A DNA stretch of 64,000 nucleotides from an uncultured Flavobacterium sp. (GCF_963422545.1 NZ_OY730263.1:1-64000); one strand, 5' to 3'. Shown: positions 19,426 to 28,873, counted from the stretch's first letter. Program-made: numbers and translations. The notes: a model not told the origin generated them from the sequence alone.

Positions 19426-20697
19426 ATGAAAAATATTTCGCAAATATTATCTATATCCTTTCTTGTTGTACTGACAGCCTGCAATGGACAATCGAAAGAA
19501 GAAAAAATAGCGCTCTCTAAACAACCTTCGACAGTTGTAAAAACTGCTATTGGCGACCTTACTTTGCCTGCACCATACGCCACCGAATCAAAAACAAAGG
19601 ACAGTAAAGTTCTTGGCTGGCCCGAAGGCAAAACACCAAAAGCACCTGAAGGTTTTACGGTTACAAAATTTGCCGATGGTTTTGAAAATCCCCGTTGGAG
19701 TTATATTAGTCCTAACAATGATATTTTTGTTGTTGAAAGCGGAACAAGAACAAGTAAAAATCAAATTATAATTCTTCGTGACAAGGATAAAGACGGGAAA
19801 TTTGAAACTCGCGAAGTTTTTTTAACAGGCCTGAACAGACCTTTTGGAATGCTAATTTTAAAAGACTTTTTTTATGTTGCAAATACTGACGGATTATATC
19901 GCTATCCTTATAAAAATGCTCCTTTAAAATTAGAAACACAAGGAGTGAAAATTGTCGAACTTCCTGCCGGAGGATACAATAATCACTGGACCAGAAATAT
20001 AATTTCAAATCCTGAGGAGACAAAAATTTATATCGCTGTTGGTTCCGGAAGTAATGTTGGAGAAAACGGAATGGATAAAGAAATTCGCCGTGCAGCAATT
20101 TTAGAAATTAATCCTGATGGAACGGGCGAAAAAATTTATGCAGACGGACTTAGAAATCCGATGGGAATGGATTGGAATCCTGTGAATAAGGAATTATGGA
20201 CAGCCGTTAATGAGCGTGATGAATTGGGCGACGATTTGGTTCCGGATTATATTACCAGTGTAAAATTGAATGGTTTTTATGGCTGGCCTTATTCTTATTT
20301 TGGAAATAATCCTGACCCAAGAATGAAAGGAGAGCGTAAAGATTTAGTTGCCAAAGCTATTGTTCCTGACGTTCCGGTTGGTTCTCATACGGCTTCTTTA
20401 GGATTGGCTTTTTATACTAAAGATGCTTTTCCTGCGAAATATAAAAATGGAGCTTTTGTAGGACAACATGGTTCCTGGAATCGCTCAGTAATATCAGGTT
20501 ACAAAGTTCTTTTTGTTCCGTTTGCGAATGGAAAACCTTCTGGAAAACCTGAAGATTTTTTAACCGGTTTTGTTGCCAATGCAGATAAAGCTGAAGTTTA
20601 TGGACGTCCGGTTGCGGTAACTGTTATGAAAGACGGATCGCTTCTGGTTAATGATGATAGCGGAAATACGATTTGGAAAGTTACGGCGAATAAGTAA
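19426..20697 (+). CDS. PQQ-dependent sugar (sorbosone-type) dehydrogenase lipoprotein
   Basis: 423 residues. The N-terminus is a lipoprotein signal: the hydrophobic run ends LTAC, giving lipidated Cys19. The rest is a six-bladed beta-propeller of the soluble glucose/sorbosone dehydrogenase family. Visible landmarks are PRWSYISPNNDIFVVESG, GLRNPMGMDWNP, the HTASLGLAFY segment and GQHGSWNRS. Members oxidise sugars or aldoses in the periplasm using PQQ. The true substrate and whether PQQ is bound are not shown. No PQQ synthesis genes are in the window. It is monocistronic. Confidence 0.85.
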   Translation: MKNISQILSISFLVVLTACNGQSKEEKIALSKQPSTVVKTAIGDLTLPAPYATESKTKDSKVLGWPEGKTPKAPEGFTVTKFADGFENPRWSYISPNNDIFVVESGTRTSKNQIIILRDKDKDGKFETREVFLTGLNRPFGMLILKDFFYVANTDGLYRYPYKNAPLKLETQGVKIVELPAGGYNNHWTRNIISNPEETKIYIAVGSGSNVGENGMDKEIRRAAILEINPDGTGEKIYADGLRNPMGMDWNPVNKELWTAVNERDELGDDLVPDYITSVKLNGFYGWPYSYFGNNPDPRMKGERKDLVAKAIVPDVPVGSHTASLGLAFYTKDAFPAKYKNGAFVGQHGSWNRSVISGYKVLFVPFANGKPSGKPEDFLTGFVANADKAEVYGRPVAVTVMKDGSLLVNDDSGNTIWKVTANK

Positions 20698-20699
20698 AA

Positions 20700-20735
20700 T
20701 TAAATTCCAATATTTAAATTCCAAATTCCAAACTG
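20700..20735. repeat. ATTCCAA repeat
   Basis: Three or four copies of ATTCCAA directly after the sugar dehydrogenase stop. It belongs to the same family as 4930-4985. Confidence 0.55.
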
Positions 20736-20749
20736 TATACGAATAATTT

Positions 20750-20887
20750 AAACACATAGAAACATAGGTTTTTACTTTGCGAAAAGGATATAAAAAAGAA
20801 ATACATTTCTTCTCACATAGCTATGTGTATTAATGCAAAATGAAATGCCTTTTTTTACGTCACTAAAAGCTATGTTTCTATGTGTTT
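20750..20887. repeat. 138-base nested palindrome (CACATAG family)
   Basis: Arms AAACACATAGAAACATAG (20750-20767) and CTATGTTTCTATGTGTTT (20870-20887) are exact 18-base reverse complements. Inside lies a second perfect palindrome, CACATAGCTATGTG (20814-20827). There is no ORF. The layout resembles a small non-autonomous palindromic element. Confidence 0.7.
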
Positions 20888-20922
20888 AATAATTTACTGC
20901 AAAAACCGATCAAAACCCTTTT

Positions 20923-23019
20923 ATGATTCTAAAAAAATACTGCTTTGTTATTCTTGTCATAATTGTTTTTCAAAACACTTTTGCGCAAGAACAGAAAAGC
21001 AAATCTATTGATTCTCTTCAAACAGAAAAATTAGAAGAAGTTGTTATTAGTTCGCTTCATATTAACGACAGTTTACAAAATGCTCCTGCTTCGATAGGGA
21101 TTTTATCAAAAAAAGACCTTTTGCAAAATAATGCTACAGATATTAGTACAGTAATCAATACGATTCCCGGAGTTTTTATGCAATCTTCAAATTTTACGAC
21201 AACCCGAATTTCAATTCGTGGTATTGGTACCAGAACTCCTTACGGAACCAATAAAATCAGAGCCTTTTATGGTAGTATTCCGTTGACTTCAGGAAATAGC
21301 GAAACTGTTATTGACGATATTGATCTCGAAAACATTGGTCAGATCGAAATTATAAAAGGTCCGCTTTCGAGTATTTATGGTGCAGGTTTGGGCGGCGCGA
21401 TTTTGATTTCACCTCAGGTTTCAAAAACAAAGGGAGAAAACGCAAGTATAAGCAGCGTTTTTGGTTCTTATGGATTATTAAAAAACAGCTTAAACTATAG
21501 TCTAACTGAAAAAAAATCGAGTTTAAATATCAGTTATCATAAACTAAAAACCGATGGATGGCGAGAAAATAGTTCGTACAATCGTGAAGGAATAACGCTT
21601 GCGGGAGAATTGTTTAAGAAGCAAAACAGCAAGCTTACTTATTTTACAAATTATACTTATTTGAAAGCTTTTATTCCCAGTTCGATTAGTAAACAGGTTT
21701 ATGACACAAATCCGCAATTGGGTGCGCCAACTTGGGTTGCCTCAAAAGGATTCAAAGAATATAAATCGACTTTGGCAGGATTGGCTTATGATTTCAAGAT
21801 TAATGATAATCTAAGCAATTCGACTTCGGTTTTTGTGAATTACAAAGACAGTAATGAACCAAGACCTTTTGATATTTTACGCCAATATACTTTTGGCACC
21901 GGCGGAAGAACGCAGTTTTCAGGAAAGTTTAAAATTAGTAAAACCGAAAATCAATTTATTGCCGGAATCGAATATTTCAATGATAATTATAACGGAAATA
22001 CTTTTCAAAATTTATACAAAACTAACAACGGTCAAGGAAGTTTACAGGGAAATCAATTGACAGAAACAGATCAGAAAAGACATTTCTATAATATATTTTC
22101 GCAAATCAGAACTTTACTTTCTGATAAATTCGAATTTCAGGCGGGATTAAATTATAATGAAACTCATTTTGAACTCACAAACTTTCTCCCTCAAAAAACT
22201 TCCACCGAAAAATACAGCTATGGCGGAATCCTTTCGCCACAATTGTCTTTTCTTTTTAAACCAAATCAGGAACAAACATTATATTTTTCAGCAAGTCGCG
22301 GATTTTCATTGCCCGCCACCGAAGAAACTCTTACAAGTTCCGGCAACATAAATCCGAATATAAAACCTGAAAGCGGTTATAATTTTGAAGTTGGCGGAAA
22401 ATTCTATTTCTTCAATAAAAATCTCTATACTGAATTTGCGGTTTACCGAATGGAAATAAAAGATTTATTGGTTGCCAAAAGAATTGGCGATGATCAATAC
22501 GAAGGTGTAAATGCCGGCAAAACGTTTCATGAAGGAATCGAAATTTCAGCAAAACACAATTGGTCAATTAATCGGTTTTTCTCTTTAAATTCTTATGCTG
22601 GCGCTTCATTGGGAAAATATGAGTTTAAAAATTTTGTCGATAACGGAAATGATTATTCTGGAAATAAATTAACCGGCGTTGCCGCAAATAAAGTAAATGC
22701 GGGATTGATTTTAAACACGAATTTGGGTCTTTACTTTTCTTCTGATTTTCAGTTCGTAGACAAAATACCTTTAAATGATGCCAATTCTGTTTATTCAGAT
22801 TCTTATATAATTCTTAATTTAAAAACAGGTTATCGTTTTGAGATTATTCCAAATTTAAGTGCACAATTAGCTTTTGGCATTAATAATTTTACTGATGAAA
22901 AATATGCTTCGATGATTTTACCCAACGCCGTTGCGGTCGGAAATTCAACTCCGCGATATTATTACCCTGGACTTCCTGTAAATTATTACGGAACAGTTTC
23001 GATAAATTACTTATTTTAG
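20923..23019 (+). CDS. TonB-dependent outer-membrane receptor
   Basis: 698 residues. A signal peptide (ends QNTFAQ) is followed by a TonB-box-like EEVVIS near residue 38. A plug domain follows (about 50-170; PASIGILSKKDLLQNN, then IEIIKGPLSSIYGAGLGGAI). A 22-strand-type barrel runs to the C-terminus, which ends SINYLF with a terminal phenylalanine. The size and the lack of an N-terminal carboxypeptidase-like domain resemble siderophore or metal receptors more than SusC. No SusD gene is adjacent, so a glycan role is unlikely. The helical protein at 23041 follows by 21 bases. Confidence 0.92.
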   Translation: MILKKYCFVILVIIVFQNTFAQEQKSKSIDSLQTEKLEEVVISSLHINDSLQNAPASIGILSKKDLLQNNATDISTVINTIPGVFMQSSNFTTTRISIRGIGTRTPYGTNKIRAFYGSIPLTSGNSETVIDDIDLENIGQIEIIKGPLSSIYGAGLGGAILISPQVSKTKGENASISSVFGSYGLLKNSLNYSLTEKKSSLNISYHKLKTDGWRENSSYNREGITLAGELFKKQNSKLTYFTNYTYLKAFIPSSISKQVYDTNPQLGAPTWVASKGFKEYKSTLAGLAYDFKINDNLSNSTSVFVNYKDSNEPRPFDILRQYTFGTGGRTQFSGKFKISKTENQFIAGIEYFNDNYNGNTFQNLYKTNNGQGSLQGNQLTETDQKRHFYNIFSQIRTLLSDKFEFQAGLNYNETHFELTNFLPQKTSTEKYSYGGILSPQLSFLFKPNQEQTLYFSASRGFSLPATEETLTSSGNINPNIKPESGYNFEVGGKFYFFNKNLYTEFAVYRMEIKDLLVAKRIGDDQYEGVNAGKTFHEGIEISAKHNWSINRFFSLNSYAGASLGKYEFKNFVDNGNDYSGNKLTGVAANKVNAGLILNTNLGLYFSSDFQFVDKIPLNDANSVYSDSYIILNLKTGYRFEIIPNLSAQLAFGINNFTDEKYASMILPNAVAVGNSTPRYYYPGLPVNYYGTVSINYLF

Positions 23020-23040
23020 ACGTGTATTAAACTCACAAAA

Positions 23041-23595
23041 ATGTCTTCGGAATTACAAACAAAACTTGATTACCTAAAAGCTTATAGAGAAAACCGTCTT
23101 AAAATCGCACAAGATGTTTTAGAAAATCCTTCATTGTTCGAAGAATTGGTTTCGATTTGCTTTTCTCCATCAGACAAAAACAATCACAAAGCTTGCTGGA
23201 TTTTAGAGTTTGTATCTTATGAAGAATTGAATTGGCTACAACCTCATCTTGATTTCTTTTGTTCGAATTTGAAGATTTTAAAAGATGAAAGCTCTATTCG
23301 TCCTATTGCAAAAGTGATTCAATTATTGGTGAAATCACATTATAAAAAAGACAAAAATAATATTTTACTTTCCGAAAACAATCTTCAGGACTGCATAGAA
23401 GCTTCTTTTGATTGGTTAATTAATGACGTAAAAGTTGCCACAAAAGCTTATTCCATAAGAACTTTATATGTTTTAGGAAATCATTACGATTGGATTCATC
23501 CTGAATTGCAAATTATTTTAAACAAAGATTATGCAGATCATTCGGCAGCCTATAAAGCAGTTGCCAAAGAAGTTTTGAAGAAACTAGAAAAATAA
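23041..23595 (+). CDS. Helical (HEAT-like) protein of unknown function
   Basis: 184 residues with no signal peptide or membrane segment. The sequence is built of amphipathic helices with Trp/Leu spacing (KACWILEFVSYEELNWLQPH, then ATKAYSIRTLYVLGN), suggesting alpha-solenoid repeats. Similar Flavobacterium proteins are, from memory, sometimes labelled adenylosuccinate lyase, but no lyase signature is visible here and I would not transfer that name. It starts 21 bases after the TonB receptor and is probably cotranscribed. Confidence 0.8.
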   Translation: MSSELQTKLDYLKAYRENRLKIAQDVLENPSLFEELVSICFSPSDKNNHKACWILEFVSYEELNWLQPHLDFFCSNLKILKDESSIRPIAKVIQLLVKSHYKKDKNNILLSENNLQDCIEASFDWLINDVKVATKAYSIRTLYVLGNHYDWIHPELQIILNKDYADHSAAYKAVAKEVLKKLEK

Positions 23596-23608
23596 TTTTT
23601 TAAAGTTT

Positions 23609-24075
23609 GCCACGAATTACACAAATTAGCTCGAATTTTTATCTGCAAAATTTTAACATACCGCTTTGTGATCTTTGCTGCTATTTATAGCCTCAACTAA
23701 AAACCATTGCGAGCTTTGCGTAAAACTTTGTGTGCTTTGCGGTTAATTTTTTTAGCCACAGATTGAAAAGATTAAAAAGATTTTTTTTAATGGTTGCCGC
23801 GAATTACACAAATTAGCTCGAATTTTTATCTGCAAATTTTTAACATACCGCTTTGTGATCTTTGCTGCTATTTATAGCCTCAACTAAAAACCATTGCGAG
23901 CTTTGCGTAAAACTTTGTGAACTTTGCGGTTAATTTTTTCAGCCACAGATTGAAAGGATTAAAAAGATTTTTTTTATGGTTGCCGCGAATTACATTAATC
24001 CCCACGAATTACATTTTCTTTAAAATTGAAGCTTAAAAAATTTGTGTGAATTCGTGTAATTTGTGGCAAAAAAAA
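23609..24075. repeat. Tandem 187-base repeat array
   Basis: Two nearly identical units, 23609-23795 and 23796-23981, begin GCCACGAATTACAC or GCCGCGAATTACAC and end in AGATTTTTTTT. A partial third unit begins at 23982. The right end (24044-24075) carries the element reversed (TTCGTGTAATTTGTGGC). Each unit includes TTTGCGTAAAACTTTGTG and TTTGCGGTTAATTTTTT, words also found at 62800-63120. It fills the 564-base gap before purK; no coding potential is seen. Confidence 0.8.
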
Positions 24076-24135
24076 TAATCTCATTCTATAGATCATGAAA
24101 TTCATGAAATTCATGGCAAAAAAAAGATTAAAAAG

Positions 24136-24143
24136 TATCTTTG
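24136..24143 (+). promoter_or_regulatory. -7 promoter element TATCTTTG of purK
   Basis: An exact TAnnTTTG match 17 bases before the purK ATG. No TTG is found at the usual upstream distance. Confidence 0.5.
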
Positions 24144-24159
24144 CAAAAACACAACTACA

Positions 24160-25314
24160 ATGAATTATTTTTCTTCTGATTTTAAATTAGGAATATTAGG
24201 TGGAGGACAATTAGGCAAAATGCTTTTATTCGACACCAGAAAATTTGATATACAAACTTATGTTTTAGATCCGAGTGATGAAGCTCCGAGTAAAATTGCC
24301 TGCAATAAATTCTTCCAAGGCGATTTAATGGATTATGAAACAGTTTATAATTTTGGAAAACAAGTTGATGTTCTGACATTTGAAATCGAATTGGTCAATC
24401 TTGAAGCATTAACTCAGCTGGAAAATGAGGGACTAAAAATATATCCTTCTCCAAAAACCTTAAAAGGAATTCAGAATAAAGGAATCCAAAAGCAATTTTA
24501 CGCAGAAAATAATATTCCAACCGCACCATTTGAAAGATTTGAAAATTTAGAAAAATTGAAATCTTCTGTCACATCGAACGGAGTCGAGATGCCATTTGTA
24601 TGGAAATGTACGGAGTTTGGCTATGACGGAAATGGCGTAAAAGTTATTCGTCAGATTTCTGATTTGGATACTTTGCCAAATGTTGAATGTATTGCAGAAA
24701 CAATGATTCCGTTCAAGAATGAATTGGCTGTTATTGTCTGCAGAAATCCATCAGGAGAAATTAAAACATATCCGGTTGTCGAAATGGAGTTTCACCCCGA
24801 AGCCAATCAAGTAGAATATGTAATTTGTCCTGCAAGAATTGATGATAAAGTTGCCGAAAAAGCCAGAGCAATTGCCTTGAATGTTTCCGAGAAATTTAAT
24901 CACGTCGGTCTTTTAGCAGTTGAAATGTTTCAAACCAATGACGATGAAATCTTGGTAAACGAAGTGGCTCCTCGCCCACACAATTCAGGACATTATTCTA
25001 TCGAAGCAAGTTATACTTCACAATTCGAAAATCATTTACGCGCGATTCTAGATCTTCCGTTAGGAAATACAGATAGTAAAGTTGCCGGAATTATGGTTAA
25101 TTTAGTAGGTGCCGAAGGTTTTTCAGGAGATGTAGTTTATCAAAACATTGAAACCATTTTAGGCTGGAATGGCGTTACACCACATATTTATGGTAAAAAA
25201 CAAACACGTCCTTTCAGAAAAATGGGTCACGTTACAATCGTAAATGAAAATATGGCAGAAGCCAGAAGAATTGCTGAAGATGTAAAGAATACGATTAGAG
25301 TTATTAGTAATTAG
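24160..25314 (+). CDS. purK: N5-carboxyaminoimidazole ribonucleotide synthase
   Basis: 384 residues. PurK uses ATP and bicarbonate to convert AIR to N5-CAIR in purine synthesis. The N-terminal fold begins LGILGGGQLGKML. The ATP-grasp core includes FVWKCTEFGYDGNGVKV and the metal-binding run VNEVAPRPHNSGHYSIE near residues 267-283. It is followed by purE after a 121-base spacer of CAGTCTCAG/TTTCAAG repeats. The two enzymes act in sequence (AIR to N5-CAIR to CAIR). It has a TATCTTTG promoter element. Confidence 0.96.
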   Translation: MNYFSSDFKLGILGGGQLGKMLLFDTRKFDIQTYVLDPSDEAPSKIACNKFFQGDLMDYETVYNFGKQVDVLTFEIELVNLEALTQLENEGLKIYPSPKTLKGIQNKGIQKQFYAENNIPTAPFERFENLEKLKSSVTSNGVEMPFVWKCTEFGYDGNGVKVIRQISDLDTLPNVECIAETMIPFKNELAVIVCRNPSGEIKTYPVVEMEFHPEANQVEYVICPARIDDKVAEKARAIALNVSEKFNHVGLLAVEMFQTNDDEILVNEVAPRPHNSGHYSIEASYTSQFENHLRAILDLPLGNTDSKVAGIMVNLVGAEGFSGDVVYQNIETILGWNGVTPHIYGKKQTRPFRKMGHVTIVNENMAEARRIAEDVKNTIRVISN

Positions 25315-25319
25315 TCGCA

Positions 25320-25415
25320 GTTTTCAGTCGCAGTTCACAACTTGAAACCTAAAACAAAATAAACAGTCTCAGTCTTCAGTCTCAACAAAAACCTGAAACC
25401 TGAAACTTGAAACAA
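25320..25415. repeat. CAGTCTCAGTCTTCAG / GAAACCTGAAAC repeats
   Basis: Short strings built from CAGTC, TCAG and GAAACyTGAAAC between purK and purE. Similar strings lie at 25925-26040 and 48230-48285, in both orientations. Confidence 0.5.
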
Positions 25416-25435
25416 ATAAAAAAACAAAACCACAC

Positions 25436-25921
25436 ATGAGCAAAGTAGCCATTATAATGGGAAGTATCTCTGACATGCCAGTCATGCAGGATGCCATCGA
25501 CATATTAAAACAATTTAATATTGAAACTGAAGTAGATATCGTTTCGGCACACAGAACGCCGGAAAAATTATTCGATTTCAGTAAAAATGCACATACTCGT
25601 GGTATTTCGGTAATTATTGCCGGAGCAGGCGGTGCGGCGCATTTACCGGGAATGGTTGCTTCAATGTCACCACTTCCTGTAATTGGAGTTCCAGTAAAAT
25701 CAAGCAATTCTATTGATGGTTGGGACTCTGTATTATCGATTCTTCAAATGCCTGGCGGAGTTCCTGTTGCGACTGTTGCTTTAAACGGAGCAAAAAATGC
25801 CGGAATTCTAGCCGCACAAATCATCGGAAGTCACGATAAAAAAGTGCTGGATACTATTATTTCTTATAAAGAAGAATTAAAAGCTGCGGTTAATAAAGCT
25901 GCCGAAGGTTTGAAAAAGTAA
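25436..25921 (+). CDS. purE: N5-CAIR mutase
   Basis: 161 residues, the class I PurE length. It converts N5-CAIR to CAIR. The phosphate/substrate loop IIMGSISDMPVMQ lies near residues 6-18, the SAHRTPE motif near 40-46 with the catalytic-region histidine, and the loop AGAGGAAHLPGM near 63-74. It pairs with purK just upstream on the same strand. A repeat-rich spacer follows and then an M3 peptidase gene. Confidence 0.97.
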   Translation: MSKVAIIMGSISDMPVMQDAIDILKQFNIETEVDIVSAHRTPEKLFDFSKNAHTRGISVIIAGAGGAAHLPGMVASMSPLPVIGVPVKSSNSIDGWDSVLSILQMPGGVPVATVALNGAKNAGILAAQIIGSHDKKVLDTIISYKEELKAAVNKAAEGLKK

Positions 25922-25924
25922 AAA

Positions 25925-26040
25925 ATAGTTTTCAGTCCCAGTCTTCAGTACAAAAAGTGATTGAAAACTGAGACTGAACACTTAAAAAATAAACTCTTTA
26001 GTCCCAATTTTTACTAAAAACTGAGACTGAGACTGAAAAC
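25925..26040. repeat. CTGAGACTGA / TCAGTC repeats
   Basis: TTTTCAGTCCCAGTCTTCAG on the left and GAAAACTGAGACTGA copies on the right form inverted pairs between purE and the M3 peptidase gene. Confidence 0.5.
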
Positions 26041-26047
26041 TAAAAAA

Positions 26048-28075
26048 ATGAGCATCTTAACACAATATTTCAATACCAAACATAACACAGCACCTTTTTC
26101 GCAAATTAAAATCGAAGATTATTTCCCTGCTTTTCAAGAGGGAATTGCTTTGGCTAAAGCCGAAATTGATGCTATTGTAAATAATCCTGAAGCCCCAACT
26201 TTTAAAAACACAGTGGTTGCAATGGATTTTTCGGGAGACATTTTAGATCGTCTTTCGAGTGTTTTCTTCAATTTGAATTCGGCTGAAACGAGTGACGAAA
26301 TGCAAAAAATTGCTCAGGAAGTTTCACCTCTATTATCTGAATTCGGAAATGACATTACGTTAAACGCTGCTTTATTTGCTAAAATAAAAACGGTTTACGA
26401 GCAAAAAGAAAGTCTGAATCTAAATCCGGAACAAACGACTCTTTTAGATAAAAAATACAAAAGTTTTTCCAGAAACGGAGCAAATTTACCTGAAGACAAA
26501 AAAGATAAATTACGCGAAATCGACAAAGAATTATCGAAATTGAGTTTACAGTTTGGAGAAAATGTTTTGGCTGAAACGAATGCTTTCGAATTGCATTTGA
26601 CTAATGAAAAAGATTTATCGGGCTTACCGGAAGGAACAATCGAAGCCGCGAGATTATTAGCTAAAAGTCAGGAAAAAGAAGGTTGGGTTTTTACTTTAGA
26701 TCATCCAAGTTATGTTCCGTTTTTGACTTATGCGGATAATCGCGAATTGCGTAAAAAAATGGCGATTGCTTTTGGCGCAAAAGCGTTTCAGAATAACGAA
26801 TTCGACAATCAGGAAAATGTTCTTAAAATTGCCAAATTACGTTTCGAGAGAGCTAATTTGTTAGGTTATAAAACACACGCAAATTTTGTATTGGAAGAAA
26901 GAATGGCCGAAAGTCCGGAAAAAGTTTTCTCTTTCTTAAATGATTTGTTAGCAAAAGCTAAACCGGCAGCTCAAAAAGAATTTGCTGAATTAACGGCTTT
27001 CGCCAAAGAATTAGACGGAATTGAACAACTAGAAAAATGGGACGGTGCTTATTATTCTGAAAAATTAAAACAACAGCTTTTTAATTTAGATGATGAAAAA
27101 CTGAAACCTTATTTTCAATTAGAAAAAGTATTAAACGGAGCTTTTACGGTTGCTAAAAAACTATACGGACTAAACTTTACAGAAGTTTTTGACATTGACA
27201 AATACCACGAAGAAGTTACTACTTATGAAGTAACAGATGCTGATGGCAATTTAGTTTCTATTTTCTATGCTGATTTTTTCCCAAGAAAAGGAAAAAGAAA
27301 CGGTGCATGGATGACTTCTTTTAAATCACAATCTATAAAAGATGGCGTTAACGAAAGACCACATATTTCGAACGTTTGTAATTTTACAAAACCTACAGAA
27401 ACTAAACCGTCGTTATTGACTTTTAATGAAGTTACGACTTTATTTCACGAATTTGGACACGGTTTACACGGAATGTTAGCGAACACAACTTATCCAAGTT
27501 TATCGGGAACTTCTGTGTTTTGGGATTTTGTAGAATTACCAAGTCAGATTATGGAAAACTGGTGTTACGAACCTGAAGCGTTGGCTTTGTTTGCAAATCA
27601 TTACGAAACTGGAGAAATTATTCCGATTGAATACGTGCAGAAAATCAAAGAAAGTGCAAGTTTTCAAGAAGGACTGGCAACTTTGCGTCAGTTGAGTTTT
27701 GGACTTTTAGATATGGCTTGGCACGGACAAGATCCAACAAATATCACGGATTTAAAAGCTTTTGAAACGGAACAATTTGCCGATACGCAATTGTATCCTG
27801 ATGTAAAAGAAAATGCAATGAGTACGGCTTTTTCGCATATTTTTCAAGGTGGATATTCTTCCGGATATTACAGTTATAAATGGGCTGAAGTTTTGGATGC
27901 TGATGCGTTTGAATATTTTCAGGAAAACGGTATTTTCAATCACGAAGTGGCACAAAAATTCAAAGACAATGTTCTTTCAAAAGGAGGAACAGAACATCCG
28001 ATGATTTTATATAAACGTTTTAGAGGACAAGAACCAAAACCTGAAGCTTTATTGAAGAGAGCGGGATTGTTATAG
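26048..28075 (+). CDS. M3 family metallopeptidase (Dcp/oligopeptidase A type)
   Basis: 675 residues, the usual size of M3A enzymes such as peptidyl-dipeptidase Dcp. The zinc site is His467-Glu468-Phe-Gly-His471 in TLFHEFGHGLHGML, with the third ligand Glu496 in FWDFVELPSQ. The N-terminal half is the helical lid of the family (KIEDYFPAFQEGI near the start). No signal peptide is visible, so it is probably cytosolic and degrades short peptides. Dcp and oligopeptidase A cannot be separated by eye. A hairpin terminator follows. Confidence 0.93.
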   Translation: MSILTQYFNTKHNTAPFSQIKIEDYFPAFQEGIALAKAEIDAIVNNPEAPTFKNTVVAMDFSGDILDRLSSVFFNLNSAETSDEMQKIAQEVSPLLSEFGNDITLNAALFAKIKTVYEQKESLNLNPEQTTLLDKKYKSFSRNGANLPEDKKDKLREIDKELSKLSLQFGENVLAETNAFELHLTNEKDLSGLPEGTIEAARLLAKSQEKEGWVFTLDHPSYVPFLTYADNRELRKKMAIAFGAKAFQNNEFDNQENVLKIAKLRFERANLLGYKTHANFVLEERMAESPEKVFSFLNDLLAKAKPAAQKEFAELTAFAKELDGIEQLEKWDGAYYSEKLKQQLFNLDDEKLKPYFQLEKVLNGAFTVAKKLYGLNFTEVFDIDKYHEEVTTYEVTDADGNLVSIFYADFFPRKGKRNGAWMTSFKSQSIKDGVNERPHISNVCNFTKPTETKPSLLTFNEVTTLFHEFGHGLHGMLANTTYPSLSGTSVFWDFVELPSQIMENWCYEPEALALFANHYETGEIIPIEYVQKIKESASFQEGLATLRQLSFGLLDMAWHGQDPTNITDLKAFETEQFADTQLYPDVKENAMSTAFSHIFQGGYSSGYYSYKWAEVLDADAFEYFQENGIFNHEVAQKFKDNVLSKGGTEHPMILYKRFRGQEPKPEALLKRAGLL

Positions 28076-28108
28076 ATTTTTAGATTATTAGACTTCTTAG
28101 ATATTTAG

Positions 28109-28132
28109 AACCGAAGTAGAAATGCTTCGGTT
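28109..28132 (+). terminator. Terminator after the M3 peptidase gene
   Basis: AACCGAAG/CTTCGGTT stem followed by TTTT, 34 bases after the stop codon. Confidence 0.75.
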
Positions 28133-28210
28133 TTTTAATTTGATTTTGACTGTAAACAAATGTTATTTATCTTCACTGACTTTTAAATCTTAATCTTACA
28201 AAATAATAAA

Positions 28211-28870
28211 TTGAAAAAATATTTTAAAATTTTCCTTTTCCTTGCAATTATCGGATTGATTGCTGTTGTCTCTGTAAATTATTACGTAAAATCAACAACT
28301 AAAAAAGACATTTATTATTCCCTTAAAAGATTTCCAAAAAATGATGTGGGAATTATTTTTGGTGCGGGAATTAATGGGAACCAGCCAAGCAAATATTTAA
28401 AAGACAGACTTGATGCCGGAATTCTGTTATACAAATCAAAACGTATCAATAAAATTCTGCTTTCAGGAGATAATGGCCGTGATGAACATGATGAAATAAC
28501 GGTAATGAAAAACTACTGTTTTAATCACGGAGTAGACACTACAAAAATCTTTGTTGATTATGCCGGTTTCGATACTTATTCAACAATGTATCGCGCTAAG
28601 CATATTTTTAAAATCAAAAAAGCGACTTTAATTACTCAGGAATATCATTTAAACCGAGCAATTTATATCGGACAAAAACTCGGAATTAAATCTGTTGGTT
28701 ATTCTGCCAATCATGGAGAATATCTTGGATATAAATATGTTTGTTTTAGAGAATATAGTTCCAGATTTAAATCTTTTTTGGATGTTTTAAGAAATCGGGA
28801 GCCTCGGTTTGTTGGAAATCCAATTGATATCAATGGAGTTTCAAATTATTCTAAAGACGATAAAAGATAA
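28211..28870 (+). CDS. SanA/DUF218-like membrane-anchored protein
   Basis: 219 residues starting at TTG; no ATG is near and the residues that follow (KKYFKIFLFLAIIGLIAVVS) form an N-terminal membrane anchor. The DUF218 domain begins DVGIIFGAGINGNQPSKYLKDRL and contains ILLSGDNG and LITQEYHLNRAIYIGQKLGI, as in SanA (vancomycin exclusion) and YdcF/ElyC. These proteins influence envelope integrity; the chemistry is unknown. It stands alone, with a bidirectional hairpin after it. Confidence 0.85.
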   Translation: MKKYFKIFLFLAIIGLIAVVSVNYYVKSTTKKDIYYSLKRFPKNDVGIIFGAGINGNQPSKYLKDRLDAGILLYKSKRINKILLSGDNGRDEHDEITVMKNYCFNHGVDTTKIFVDYAGFDTYSTMYRAKHIFKIKKATLITQEYHLNRAIYIGQKLGIKSVGYSANHGEYLGYKYVCFREYSSRFKSFLDVLRNREPRFVGNPIDINGVSNYSKDDKR

Positions 28871-28873
28871 AAA

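Noticed and set aside
19766..20098. 110-residue antisense frame in the sugar dehydrogenase gene
   Set aside because: It lies wholly opposite a clear conserved gene, and its composition is that of a shadow frame.
23609..24075. Repeat array considered as a CRISPR
   Set aside because: The units are about 187 bases, nearly identical throughout, with no short repeat-unique spacer pattern and no cas gene nearby.
25369..25707. 112-residue antisense frame over purE
   Set aside because: Opposite a strongly conserved enzyme and running into repeat DNA.
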